A DNA stretch of 64,000 bases, taken from G963701675 sp963701675 (GTDB lineage: Bacteria > Planctomycetota > Planctomycetia > Gemmatales > Gemmataceae). The notes beneath the pieces were generated by a model. That model ran no database searches. It was not told the DNA's origin and saw nothing but the letters and a program-made list of their open reading frames with translations. Numbering within the stretch: the stretch's first letter is position 1; every line of letters begins with the position of its first letter. The stretch is taken from NCBI GenBank assembly GCA_963701675.1, contig OY969623.1, positions 8,122,001-8,186,000 on the forward strand. Direction: 5' to 3'. This document shows positions 46,228-54,541 of the stretch, in pieces. Made by a program: the position numbers and the translations under genes.

Positions 46228-47025
46228 CTAGTTTGCTTTGTGCACCGTCAATGGCATTGTCACGTTTGCGGTCTTTTGCGTCACGCGATCCGTCGCTTTC
46301 AGCTCGACGGTGAACTTGCCGGCCCTGTTCAGCTCGAGCATGAACTGCATCGGAAGCCCCGGTGTGTTTGCGGGGACGTCTTTCGTCACTTCGCCATTGA
46401 ACGGCTTCGCCAGCGTCGGCTTACCGCTCTCATCGAGAACTTGAAGAGTCACGTTGAAATTCGGTTGACCGCCGGCATCTCGTCCAAAGCCCACGGCCGC
46501 GAGATTCACCCACAACGTTTCGCCCACGCCGCTAAACGGCGCCGGGAAACGGCCATCCGGATCCTGGCTCGCGTAGAGGCGAATGAGGCCGAATCCCTTC
46601 GGCATCACCTGGTATTGCTGCGTGACCGATTGGCTGGCGCGACCCGCCCGATCCGTCACCGTGACTTTGAGCGTGTAGCTGCCGGCCGGTTGGTCAGCGC
46701 CGATTTGGATGCTCGCAAAACCGGGCAAGCTGTTGCCTCCGAGTGACAAGTTCGCCTCTCGATCTCGAGGCTCTTGCCGGAAGACGACCCGGCCACTACT
46801 ATCCGTAACTTCGAAGCCGACGCCAAAGCTTACTTTTCCTGCGTCGTCCGCTTTGATGCCCTGGATGTCAAACACCAGTACCAGGCTATCGCCGGGCAGA
46901 AACTTGTTGTCGGCTCGCGGTACGCCAAGGATACCGTAGGTCATGCGCGGATTGGCCAGCGTGAGTTGACCACCCTGCTCGGGTGCAACGCACAACACGG
47001 TGACGAACGCCATTGTCGTCCACAT
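46228..47025 (-). CDS. Exported beta-sandwich protein, unknown function
   Basis: The 265-residue protein has a short leader (MWTTMAFVTVLCVAPEQGG) with GAGG at good spacing before the ATG. The mature part is all-beta: LTLANPRMTYGILGVPRADNKFLPGDSLVLVFDIQGI, then SAGSYTLKV-like GSYTLKVTVTDRAGR and a final domain with LPMQFMLELNRAGKFTVELKATDRVTQ. This suggests two or three immunoglobulin-like domains. It lies 24 bases before the FecR-like gene and probably begins an operon that runs through the next exported proteins to glpK-glpD. The divergent cytochrome peroxidase gene starts about 300 bases away. Confidence 0.75.
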   Translation of the reverse strand: MWTTMAFVTVLCVAPEQGGQLTLANPRMTYGILGVPRADNKFLPGDSLVLVFDIQGIKADDAGKVSFGVGFEVTDSSGRVVFRQEPRDREANLSLGGNSLPGFASIQIGADQPAGSYTLKVTVTDRAGRASQSVTQQYQVMPKGFGLIRLYASQDPDGRFPAPFSGVGETLWVNLAAVGFGRDAGGQPNFNVTLQVLDESGKPTLAKPFNGEVTKDVPANTPGLPMQFMLELNRAGKFTVELKATDRVTQKTANVTMPLTVHKAN

Positions 47026-47325
47026 CGCAGCGGTTACCTCATGATGTCATTGACAGCAGTTGAAACGATACGGAGCGTCCGAGAAAAGAACGAAGCGCTA
47101 GATCGGCCCAATGTTGGGTCGGGTCAAATTATCGTAGCGATTCGCCCCATGATGGAAAGGGATTGACGTAGCTAAATTGTCGCCATTTCGTGGACGCGGC
47201 GGGACTTCGTCACTCAACCGTCATTTGCATAATTTTCGAATGCTATTGCCATCGCACAGGTCTATCCAGAAGACAGATTAGGCGGCACTCCGCCGCTCGG
47301 TGGAACACTGGAGACCGCAAGACGT
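47026..47325. other. Divergent intergenic region
   Basis: About 300 bases between the exported-protein operon (minus) and the redox cluster (plus); it must hold both promoters. No clear -35/-10 pair, palindrome or gene could be supported. Confidence 0.4.
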
Positions 47326-49161
47326 ATGATGTCGTCAAACCAGGCGCTACGGATTTCGGCGTTGGCAGCGTCTGTACTGTGCATGCTGTTCATTGTCGGT
47401 TTCCAACCGTTGTGTCAAAGCAAGGCGGCGGATGATTCACCGGCGGCGGTTCCGGATCGGTCGCCTGTCGATTTCGTTTTCACGCCCGACGGCAAGTTCC
47501 TCATTACCGTCAATCAGACGTTTCATTCCTTATCCCTTATCGATGCAGCAACGGAACAGGTCACACAGGAAGTGGAGTGCGGCCGTCGGCCATCGGCAAT
47601 CGCGCTGACCCCAGACGGCAAACGCGTGCTGGTTTCCACAACGTATTCTGGAAACCTTGAACGATTCGACATCGACTCCCGGAAGCTCGCTCGCACGGGC
47701 TGCGTTCGGCTCGGTTTCGAACCGCGAGGCATCGCGGTTTCACCAGACGGAAAACTCGCCTATGTCGCACTGACTACGGCTCACGCCGTTGCCGTTGTCG
47801 ATCTCGAACGACTTGACGTGGTCGGTAACATTCCATGCGGGCGTTGGCCACGCTACCTTGCACTGACGCCGGACGGACGCCGGCTGGCGGTCGGCGCCAG
47901 CGGCGATGGCGGCGTTGCCGTCATCGATACGGTCGAACGGAAGCAATTGTTTCTGGAGGATTTCAGCGGCCTGAACCTCGGTCAGATGCAAGTCTCGAGC
48001 GACGGAAAATATGTGTACTTTCCCTGGATCGTTTACCGGCACAATCCAATCACTTCGAATAACATTCGCCAGGGTTGGGTACTGGCCAGCCGCATCGCCC
48101 GTGTACGAATGGATCGACACGCTCGGCGCGAGGCGATCGCCCTTGATCCGCAGGGAAGGGCGGTGAGCGACCCGTTCGGGTTGGCGCTCAGCCCGGATGA
48201 AAAATGGATGGTTTGTTCGGCATCCGGAACGCAGGAACTACTTGTCTACAAGCTCGACGGATTGCCATTCCAGGATTATGGAGGCCCTGGAGACCACATC
48301 AATGCATCACTGTTGAAGGATGACAGTCGATTTTTCCGAATTCCGCTCGGCGGCCGACCGATGGCGGTGCGCTTCGCCCCGGACGGCAAGCACGTGTATG
48401 TCGCGAATTACATGCTTAATGCGATCCAAGTCGTGGACATCGTCGAACGGAAGGTCGAACGGACCATCGAAGTCGGTGGGCCGAAGGAGTCATCGCTTGC
48501 ACGAAAGGGTGAGGCAATTTTCTTCGACGGCAAACGGTCGCTCGATCAATGGTATAGCTGCCATAGCTGCCATTACGACGGCCATACCAATGCCGTGGCG
48601 ATGGATACACGCAACGACGGCCGCTTTGGGAATTTCAAGACGGTGTTGAGCCTGCGAAATGTAACCCAAACCGGCCCGTGGACGTGGCACGGTTGGCAAA
48701 AGGACCTCGACGCGGCGATGCGAAAGTCGATGAGCGAGACGATGCTTGGCCCGGAACCCAGCGACGACGGCGTAAGGGCAATGATTGCCTACCTCACGTC
48801 GATGCCGGCGCCGCCCAATCCAAATCGAGAGAGCGACGGATCGCTGTCTGCGGCGGCCCGGCGCGGCGAAAAGTTGTTTCAGAGTGAACGCGGTGGTTGT
48901 GCCCGCTGTCACTCCGGCCCGCATTTTACCGATGGGAAAGTGCATGACCTTGGGCTTGGAGCGGCCAACGATGCGTACAAAGGCTACAACCCGCCGTCTT
49001 TACTCGGTACCTATGACCGCCTAATGTATCTTCATGACGGCCGGTCCAAATCGTTGGAAGAAGTAATGACGGGGCCTCACAGCCCGTCTAAGGTCACGGG
49101 ACAGGAAGATTTCACGGCAGAAGAATTGAAAGATCTCTTGGAGTACCTGCGGTCGTTATGA
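47326..49161 (+). CDS. Beta-propeller plus di-heme cytochrome c peroxidase-like protein
   Basis: The 611-residue exported protein has a leader (ALRISALAASVLCMLFIVGFQPLC). YVTN-type beta-propeller repeats run from residue 45 to about 385 (PVDFVFTPDGKFLIT, PSAIALTPDGKRVLVSTTYS, PRGIAVSPDGKLAYVALT, AVRFAPDGKHVYVANY). The C-terminal part has two heme c sites, CHSCH and CARCH, with YLTSMPAPPNP, PPSLLGTYDRLMYLHDGRSKSLEEV and a closing DLLEYLRSL, as in MauG/CcpA-like enzymes. The role would be periplasmic electron transfer or peroxide handling. It heads a plus-strand cluster with three thioredoxin-fold genes. Confidence 0.85.
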   Translation: MMSSNQALRISALAASVLCMLFIVGFQPLCQSKAADDSPAAVPDRSPVDFVFTPDGKFLITVNQTFHSLSLIDAATEQVTQEVECGRRPSAIALTPDGKRVLVSTTYSGNLERFDIDSRKLARTGCVRLGFEPRGIAVSPDGKLAYVALTTAHAVAVVDLERLDVVGNIPCGRWPRYLALTPDGRRLAVGASGDGGVAVIDTVERKQLFLEDFSGLNLGQMQVSSDGKYVYFPWIVYRHNPITSNNIRQGWVLASRIARVRMDRHARREAIALDPQGRAVSDPFGLALSPDEKWMVCSASGTQELLVYKLDGLPFQDYGGPGDHINASLLKDDSRFFRIPLGGRPMAVRFAPDGKHVYVANYMLNAIQVVDIVERKVERTIEVGGPKESSLARKGEAIFFDGKRSLDQWYSCHSCHYDGHTNAVAMDTRNDGRFGNFKTVLSLRNVTQTGPWTWHGWQKDLDAAMRKSMSETMLGPEPSDDGVRAMIAYLTSMPAPPNPNRESDGSLSAAARRGEKLFQSERGGCARCHSGPHFTDGKVHDLGLGAANDAYKGYNPPSLLGTYDRLMYLHDGRSKSLEEVMTGPHSPSKVTGQEDFTAEELKDLLEYLRSL

Positions 49162-49233
49162 CCGCCACTAATGCGTGCGTGTAATCGAGGCGCGTGCCTC
49201 GTGAAGGAAGTTCTCATCACAGGGAGACTGAAA

Positions 49234-49845
49234 ATGGTTCGATTTGCTCTAGCGCTCGTAGTCGCGACGGGCCTGTGCCTAAGCTATGGCCAGGCTGGAC
49301 AGTTCAACAAGAAGCTCAACATCGGTGACGCGGCCCCGGTCTTTACCGCGCTGCCAGGTGTTGACGGCAAAGATCACTCGCTGTCCGACTACAAAGACAA
49401 GGACGTGGTGGTGCTGTGCATCACTTGCAACCACTGCCCGATGGCCGTGGCGTACGAAGATCGCCTCATTGAGTTCAGCAAGAAGCACGCCGGCCCAGAC
49501 AGCAAGGTGGCGTTCGTGGCCATCAACGTGAACAACATCGACGCCGACAAGCTGCCGAAGATGAAGGAAAGGGCCAAGGAAAAAGGCTTCAACTTCGATT
49601 ACATCTATGATTCAAGCCAGAAGATGGGCAAGGACCTCGGCGCCAGCGTGACGCCGGAATTCTACGTCTACAACAAGGACCGCAAGCTGGTCTATATGGG
49701 CGCCATGGACGATGCCCAGAACAACCCGAAGGCCAATCACCTGGAAGACGCCGTAACCGCGTCTTTGAAGGGCGAAATGCCGAAGGTGAAGGAAACTCGC
49801 GCACGCGGCTGCGGCGTGAAGTACGAAAAGACCAACGGCAAGTAA
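49234..49845 (+). CDS. Secreted redoxin / AhpC-TSA-like protein
   Basis: The 203-residue protein has a signal peptide (MVRFALALVVATGLCLSYGQA) and a redoxin-fold domain: GDAAPVFTALPGVDGKDHSLSDYKDKDVVVL. Next is the active segment CITCNHCPMA, in which CNHC is a plausible redox CxxC. VAINVNNIDADKLPKMKERA, GASVTPEFYVYNKDRKLVYMG and a Cys-containing tail (RARGCGVKYEKTNGK) follow. CACAGGGAGACTG precedes the ATG at 49234; the in-frame start at 49171 is rejected because the leader begins at 49234. It follows the cytochrome peroxidase by 72 bases. It is likely a periplasmic thiol reductase or peroxidase partner. Confidence 0.85.
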   Translation: MVRFALALVVATGLCLSYGQAGQFNKKLNIGDAAPVFTALPGVDGKDHSLSDYKDKDVVVLCITCNHCPMAVAYEDRLIEFSKKHAGPDSKVAFVAINVNNIDADKLPKMKERAKEKGFNFDYIYDSSQKMGKDLGASVTPEFYVYNKDRKLVYMGAMDDAQNNPKANHLEDAVTASLKGEMPKVKETRARGCGVKYEKTNGK

Positions 49846-49850
49846 TCTGA

Positions 49851-49921
49851 AGTCCCCGAAGCGACCCTCGATGGTCGGGGACTACAATAATGTGACGGCC
49901 GGCTCATTCGGGCCGGCCGTC
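49851..49921 (+). terminator. Two hairpins after the redoxin gene
   Basis: A 9-bp stem (AGTCCCCGA at 49851-49859 with TCGGGGACT at 49875-49883) is followed by a perfect 10-bp stem (GACGGCCGGC at 49894-49903, complement at 49912-49921) and then CGTGTGTTTT. This lies between the redoxin and the TGA-containing thioredoxin gene and probably ends or attenuates transcription there. Confidence 0.7.
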
Positions 49922-49950
49922 CGTGTGTTTTCGGTTCGGAGTCATGAACT

Positions 49951-50478
49951 ATGGTTTGTAATCGATACACGTACGCCGCCGTCTTGGGCGCATGCCTGTT
50001 CACCGCGTGTTCCAAGCCGACGTCAAAGGTGAGTTCCGCGGATGCGGCGATCGAACTCACGACGGTGAAGTACGATGCATTGAAAGCCGCCATCCAGGCG
50101 CATAAAGGCAAGATCGTCGTCCTCGACGTGTGGGGAGATTTCTGACTCCCGTGCAAACAAGAATTCCCGCATCTGGTCGAGATGCACCAAAAACACGGCG
50201 GCGAAAACCTCGTCTGCATGTCGGTTAGCGTCGATCCGCCCGAAGGCCGCGCGGCGGCCTTGAAGTTCCTGCAACTCAAGCGTGCTACGTTTCCCAACTA
50301 CTGGCTCGACGAAGATATTTCAGTTTGGCAGGATAAGTTCAACATTAATGGTCCGCCTGCCGTGTTCGTTTTCGGCCAGAGCGGGAAGGTTGCCAAAAAA
50401 TTCGAATCCGGCGACCCCGGGTATGAATACAGCGAGATCGAGCAATTCGTTCAGGAACTTCTCAAGAACCCGCGCTGA
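49951..50478 (+). CDS. Thioredoxin-like lipoprotein with in-frame TGA at the first active-site Cys: candidate selenoprotein
   Basis: One frame with a TGA at 50143-50145 encodes 175 residues. The N-terminus is a lipoprotein leader (MVCNRYTYAAVLGACLFTACSK). A TlpA/thioredoxin-type domain follows: GKIVVLDVWGDF-TGA-LPCKQEFPHLVEMHQKHGG, then VCMSVSVDPPEG, FPNYWLDEDISVWQ and GPPAVFVFGQSGKV. Related planctomycete proteins have Cys at the TGA position (WGxFCxPCK), so the TGA would give a UxxC active site. A perfect hairpin with a GGTCG loop lies 29 nt downstream. Alternatives are a TGC-to-TGA sequencing error or a true nonsense mutation; restarting at the ATG at 50182 would lose the active site. Confidence 0.75.
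50169..50185 (+). promoter_or_regulatory. Candidate bacterial SECIS hairpin
   Basis: GCATCT (50169-50174) and AGATGC (50180-50185) form a perfect 6-bp stem with the apical loop GGTCG. The loop begins 29 nt after the TGA, within the distance range accepted for bacterial SECIS elements, and starts with GG followed by U, as in the E. coli fdhF loop GGUCU. It overlaps codons for PHLVEMH, so some of it is constrained by coding. Confidence 0.6.
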
Positions 50479-50494
50479 GAAAGGGAGATACCCA

Positions 50495-51091
50495 ATGGAC
50501 TTCACCACAAAAGCAACCGTGACGTTGATGGTGTTGGGGCTATCGGCCGGTGGCTTGGCCGCCGATGACAAACCCAAAGAGCCTGCCGTAAAAGTCGGCG
50601 ATCCGGCCCCCGCCTTCGAGAGCACCGACGGCCAAGGCAAACCGTGGAAGTCAAGCGAACACGTCGGCAAGAAAATCGTTGTGCTCTACTTCTACCCGGC
50701 CAGTCTGACACCCGGTTGTACCGCGCAGGCGTGCAATTTCCGCGACGATATGAAGGCCCTGACCGAAAAGAACGTCGACGTCGTCGCGGTTAGCGGCGAC
50801 ACGGTCATGAACCAGCAACTATTCAAGAAAGTCCACAATCTGAACTTCACACTCCTCGCCGATGAAAATGGCGCCGTCGCCAAGAAGTTCGGCATCCCGA
50901 CTCGCCCAGGCGGCGAGGTTAAGTATCCGGACAGGGATGGAACCGAACATGTCCTCAAACGCGGTGTGACCATCGCCCGCTGGTCGATCATCATCGACAA
51001 AGACGGCAAGATCATTCACAAGGAAGAAGTGAAGAACGCCGCAGGTGACAGCAAGAAAGTGCTGGAAGTGATTTCCAAACCGGCGAAGTAA
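50495..51091 (+). CDS. Secreted peroxiredoxin, BCP/PrxQ type
   Basis: The 198-residue protein has a leader (MDFTTKATVTLMVLGLSAGGLAA) and a peroxiredoxin domain. VGDPAPAFESTDGQGKPW is followed by the peroxidatic motif YPASLTPGCTAQACNFRD, with the attacking Cys in TPGC and a resolving Cys five residues later, as in the atypical 2-Cys PrxQ/BCP group. VVAVSGDTVMNQQLFKK and LLADENGAVAKKFGIP complete the fold. It reduces peroxides using a thioredoxin-type donor; the TGA-containing protein 16 bases upstream is an obvious candidate. The ATG at 50495 follows AAAGGGAG. Confidence 0.9.
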   Translation: MDFTTKATVTLMVLGLSAGGLAADDKPKEPAVKVGDPAPAFESTDGQGKPWKSSEHVGKKIVVLYFYPASLTPGCTAQACNFRDDMKALTEKNVDVVAVSGDTVMNQQLFKKVHNLNFTLLADENGAVAKKFGIPTRPGGEVKYPDRDGTEHVLKRGVTIARWSIIIDKDGKIIHKEEVKNAAGDSKKVLEVISKPAK

Positions 51092-51092
51092 G

Positions 51093-52469
51093 TCAATACG
51101 CCGGCTCAGTCTGCTCGCCGCGCAGCAATGACCGGCCGATTCCGGGAATCAAGCACACGATTGCCAGCGCCGCGTAGGAGATCAAGACACCGTCGAGCGG
51201 CAGCCGCGGACCGTGGAACATTTCCGCATGGCCGAGAATGTACGGGAGCGGAATCCACATGACGGCGAGCGAAGACGGCATGGCGGACAGACGCCATCCA
51301 TACGACCACCTCCAGCCAAGGACTCCGAGCAGCAAAAGGAAAAACAGCGATGCCGGCAGTATTGTCGGCAGCGATCGATCGAGCCATTCCGGCAGTCCCT
51401 CACGAGAGGCGGCTGTTTCACGTACTAGCGGCTGCCCTTCAAGCCAACTGGTGGTCAGAAAGAACCCCAGGCCGGCGCGGAGTCTTCGCTGGAAAGTCTC
51501 GGCGGGATGATTTTGAATCTCATCCCGAATGTCCCACATCAATTGCGAATAACGTTCGGGCTGCCGCTGCTGTTGCAGTTCTTCCAGCCGTGTTTTTTCT
51601 CCGCGCGAAGTATAAGCCAACACGCGCTCGATCTCGTCGTTCGACATCGGTCCGCCGGTGGCTCGCGGGTTATTCCCGATCCATAAGTGCAAGTAGGCGG
51701 AATCCGTCACCGGCACGATCGAGCGAAACTGTTGATAATTCCAGGCGACGATGGGAATGAGGCCATTAACGAAGCCGAGGAACGCCAGGACCGAGTAAAG
51801 CCAGCCGCGCTGGAGCACGCGGCATCGCCAGAGAAACCAAAGAACGGCAACGACGGCGAAGGGAATCATCGCCGCTCGGACGCAAGACAAGCCCGCGAGC
51901 GAGATGCCAAACAACAGGCTCGTCAATGGCCCGCCGCTCTGCCCGCCTCGCACTCCCAAGAAAAGGCTGAGCGCCAGTAGAAAAGTGACCAGCGTGCCGT
52001 CGTTTTTCTCTGCGACATTGAAAATCCATAACGGGTAGACGGCGCACAACACACCGGCCAATGTTCCGACGAGCAGGCTCTGAAAGGCTCGGCGGGCAAA
52101 GAGAAAATATAGCCCGGCGGTCAACGCGCCAAGCGCGCACTGGATCCAGCGGACGAGTTGCTCACTCTCCATATTGACCCAGTAACCGTCCACACGCGAT
52201 AGTAGCCACGGATAGCCAATGGCCACGTGAGCGGTCGGCTCCTCTTGCGTTGCCAGTGGTGCGCGTGCGACATAGCCACGCCCCTCACGCAGGCTCAATG
52301 CCAGTGCATTCAATTCGGCTTCTCGATCGTCTTGTACGGCAAAGAGACCGTCGTTCTTCGCCTCGTTGGCGTATGTGCGCGTGTAGCCGAGCCGCAATAC
52401 GGCGGCGCCGGCAACTATGGCAAGCAGTAGGATCAAATCCAGGCCGGCAAATCGTCGTACATCGGTCAT
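51093..52469 (-). CDS. Polytopic membrane protein, GT39/ArnT-like glycosyltransferase
   Basis: The protein of about 458 residues has at least nine hydrophobic helices. The first loop carries EAKNDGLFAVQDDREAELNALALSLREGRGY, comparable to the Asp/Glu-rich loop of GT-C (PMT/ArnT-like) enzymes, followed by HVAIGYPWLLSRV. Later helices include LFARRAFQSLLVGTLAGVLCAVYPLWIFN. It would transfer a lipid-linked sugar on the outer face of the membrane. The ATG at 52469 is chosen (MTDVRRFAGLDLILLLAIV); an in-frame start at 52514 adds 15 hydrophilic residues. It converges with the peroxiredoxin gene, one base apart. Confidence 0.7.
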   Translation of the reverse strand: MTDVRRFAGLDLILLLAIVAGAAVLRLGYTRTYANEAKNDGLFAVQDDREAELNALALSLREGRGYVARAPLATQEEPTAHVAIGYPWLLSRVDGYWVNMESEQLVRWIQCALGALTAGLYFLFARRAFQSLLVGTLAGVLCAVYPLWIFNVAEKNDGTLVTFLLALSLFLGVRGGQSGGPLTSLLFGISLAGLSCVRAAMIPFAVVAVLWFLWRCRVLQRGWLYSVLAFLGFVNGLIPIVAWNYQQFRSIVPVTDSAYLHLWIGNNPRATGGPMSNDEIERVLAYTSRGEKTRLEELQQQRQPERYSQLMWDIRDEIQNHPAETFQRRLRAGLGFFLTTSWLEGQPLVRETAASREGLPEWLDRSLPTILPASLFFLLLLGVLGWRWSYGWRLSAMPSSLAVMWIPLPYILGHAEMFHGPRLPLDGVLISYAALAIVCLIPGIGRSLLRGEQTEPAY

Positions 52470-52559
52470 GGCCGAAGTCTCGATATGGCTAGTGTTTCCA
52501 ATCTCATCCAGCATAAGCCATAACGCAATTGCATGTGCAGAAATGGTGGCATAACACTG

Positions 52560-53408
52560 TTACACGACTTCTTTCGATCGGACCAGGCCCTCCATCTGTT
52601 TGACCTTGCTGCCGACGAAGAGCACGTTTGGCATGTCGATGTCTTTGGTATTAGGGCGATGGATGATGAGATCGCCTGATCCGAGTCCGACGATCCAATG
52701 TCGGAATAGGTCATCCTGCCGCTTGGCAAACGTCATTCCGGTCGTGTCGTAAACGACTTCGCCGGTTCCTATCGCCTGACAAACGCGGACCTGACCGGGA
52801 GTCACCGCGACGTATTTGCGATGATCGAAGATGAAGACCGTAACCACCCAGATGATGAAAAGTACGCTTGAAATGAACAAGTAGCCACCCATATTGATTC
52901 GAATATCGAGGTAAGCGAGCCGATCCAGAATGTAATCCCAGAGGGTGCCGTCCTCCCATCGGATCAACGCAAACGCTAATCCGAGCAGAAGAATACCCAG
53001 CAGGACGACGACTGACCAGAGACCGTGCAACGGCACGTTGCTAACAACGATAATGATCAGCAAAACGACGGCGAAAAGGACGCCGGGATTCTTGCTGCGT
53101 GTCATGTGTAATTGTGGATCGATGGGCTCGCCGTCGGCGCGCTGCGGAAGACCTTTGCCGGGTGGGACAACCAAGACGTCCACAGGATCATTTCTCCCGC
53201 CCACGAGGCGCTGTCTTTCGGCGCGAGTATCGATGGGCACAATAGCCATTACGTAGCCATCGAAGTAGGTTATCGCGGCCATGATAAAGCCGACTGCCCA
53301 CACGGGCCACCAGTAGAAAAGGGCCGAATGGCTATACACCCGAATCTCTTCCGGCTGGCCTCGTGAGGGTACGACCTGAACGGGTTGCGCGGTTGGCGTC
53401 GTTGACAT
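52560..53408 (-). CDS. Membrane protein with PH-like C-terminal domain, unknown function
   Basis: The 282-residue protein has helices at about 30-55 (FYWWPVWAVGFIMAAITYFDGYV), 105-150 (GVLFAVVLLIIIVVSNVPLHGLWSVVVLLGILLLGLAFALI) and 170-195 (YLFISSVLFIIWVVTVFIF). A soluble C-terminal domain (KYVAVTPGQVRVCQAIGTGEVVYDTTGMTFAKR ... GSGDLIIHRPN) looks like a bacterial PH fold. It probably faces the cytoplasm at the membrane. It is upstream of the GT39-like gene on the same strand, with 90 bases between them. Confidence 0.65.
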   Translation of the reverse strand: MSTTPTAQPVQVVPSRGQPEEIRVYSHSALFYWWPVWAVGFIMAAITYFDGYVMAIVPIDTRAERQRLVGGRNDPVDVLVVPPGKGLPQRADGEPIDPQLHMTRSKNPGVLFAVVLLIIIVVSNVPLHGLWSVVVLLGILLLGLAFALIRWEDGTLWDYILDRLAYLDIRINMGGYLFISSVLFIIWVVTVFIFDHRKYVAVTPGQVRVCQAIGTGEVVYDTTGMTFAKRQDDLFRHWIVGLGSGDLIIHRPNTKDIDMPNVLFVGSKVKQMEGLVRSKEVV

Positions 53409-53583
53409 CGTTTGAATCCGTTGCGCGATTGAAGGATGGCGGTTTCAGTGAGTGCTCAACAGCGCACTCACCCGTATAGAGTTTATTCGTACGTGCGCCG
53501 TGAATCTTGAATCGATAATGGTCGCACGAAGTCGCTGACAGCCTATGGGGTGCGGCAAACTCGTCAAGCGCGGCGTAGACCGC

Positions 53584-53895
53584 TCAGGTAGCCACGCGAA
53601 TTAACACTTGGCCCTCTACGACTTCCACGGGATAAGAACTGATTTTGAGGCGCGTATTGTCGGCCCAGGTTCCGTCCGCAAGCCGAAAACGCCAGCCGTG
53701 CCAGGGGCAGGTTACAACGCCCCCGTCGACTTCGCCTTCGCTCAGCGAGGCGCCCATGTGCGGACAAACATCGTCTATGGCGAAATAGTCGCCGTTGACA
53801 CGATATACGGCGATCAACTTGTCGCCGACCCGGACGCAGCGTGCCTTGCCGTCAGCAAGCTCACCGTCATTGCAAACGACATGGCATTCGGCCAT
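53584..53895 (-). CDS. Rieske-type [2Fe-2S] ferredoxin
   Basis: The 103-residue protein is a single Rieske domain: VCPHMGASLSEGEVDGGVVTCPWHGWRFRLADG holds the two Cys-X-His ligand pairs (CPH and CPWH). A NirD/BphF-like start (CVRVGDKLIAVYRVNGDYFAIDD) comes before it. It would pass electrons to an oxygenase or reductase partner, which is not in this window. Its 5' end is close to the divergent CYTH gene (start at 53981). Length is normal for a soluble Rieske ferredoxin. Confidence 0.9.
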   Translation of the reverse strand: MAECHVVCNDGELADGKARCVRVGDKLIAVYRVNGDYFAIDDVCPHMGASLSEGEVDGGVVTCPWHGWRFRLADGTWADNTRLKISSYPVEVVEGQVLIRVAT

Positions 53896-53980
53896 GAGTT
53901 ACTTCCCAAAACCTACCTGGACCCGCGAGACGTTCCTTGCCATGATTCTATCGGACCAAGGGGAAATCGAGAGATCTGCA

Positions 53981-54541
53981 ATGCTCGAAATCGAACTGAA
54001 GTTCCCGGTCGACGACTTCCACCGTATTGAAACTCAATTGAAGCAATGGAACGCGACGCCGCTCGGTGCCCAAGATGAAGCCGACCATTACCTAAACGCC
54101 CCGGATCGAGACTTCGGCCAGACAGATGAAGCGCTTCGTCTGCGGCGGATCGGAGAAAAAAACTTCGTCACCTACAAGGGGCCGAAGATCGACAAAACGA
54201 CGAAGACGCGGACCGAGATCGAGATTCCTCTCGGCGATGGCGACGCGGTGGCTAACGATTTTATTCGCATCGTCACATTGCTCGGCTACAAACCCGTTGC
54301 CGTTGTGCGAAAGAAGCGAACGATGAGTCGCATCACTCGCGGCGGCTTTTCGCTCGATGTCTGCCTGGACAAGGTCATCGAGGTGGGGACTTTCGTGGAG
54401 TTAGAAATACTCGCCCCGGAAGAGCAGCTCGATGCTGCTCGGAGCGTATTGCATGACATCGCGGCCGAATTGGGGCTGAAGAATTCGGAGCGCCGTTCGT
54501 ACCTTCAAATGTTGCTTGAGGCCCAAAAGCCGTCGACATGA
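53981..54541 (+). CDS. CYTH-domain protein (class IV adenylate cyclase/thiamine triphosphatase-like)
   Basis: The 186-residue protein starts with the CYTH signature MLEIELKFPV (the ExExK triphosphate-tunnel motif). It continues with DEADHYLNAPDRDF, ALRLRRIGEKNFVTYKGPK, RTEIEIPLGD and DVCLDKVIEVGTFVELEI, in the order of CyaB/TTM proteins. Such enzymes act on triphosphate substrates; CyaB itself makes cAMP, while others are triphosphatases, and which applies is not visible. The ATG at 53981 is chosen; earlier in-frame codons from 53795 overlap the divergent Rieske gene. It overlaps panC by four bases. Confidence 0.85.
   Translation: MLEIELKFPVDDFHRIETQLKQWNATPLGAQDEADHYLNAPDRDFGQTDEALRLRRIGEKNFVTYKGPKIDKTTKTRTEIEIPLGDGDAVANDFIRIVTLLGYKPVAVVRKKRTMSRITRGGFSLDVCLDKVIEVGTFVELEILAPEEQLDAARSVLHDIAAELGLKNSERRSYLQMLLEAQKPST

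Noticed and set aside
50182..50478. Separate small gene starting at the ATG after the TGA
   Set aside because: It would begin inside the thioredoxin fold, without a leader, lacking the active site and a ribosome binding site; the frame is the same as that upstream of the TGA.
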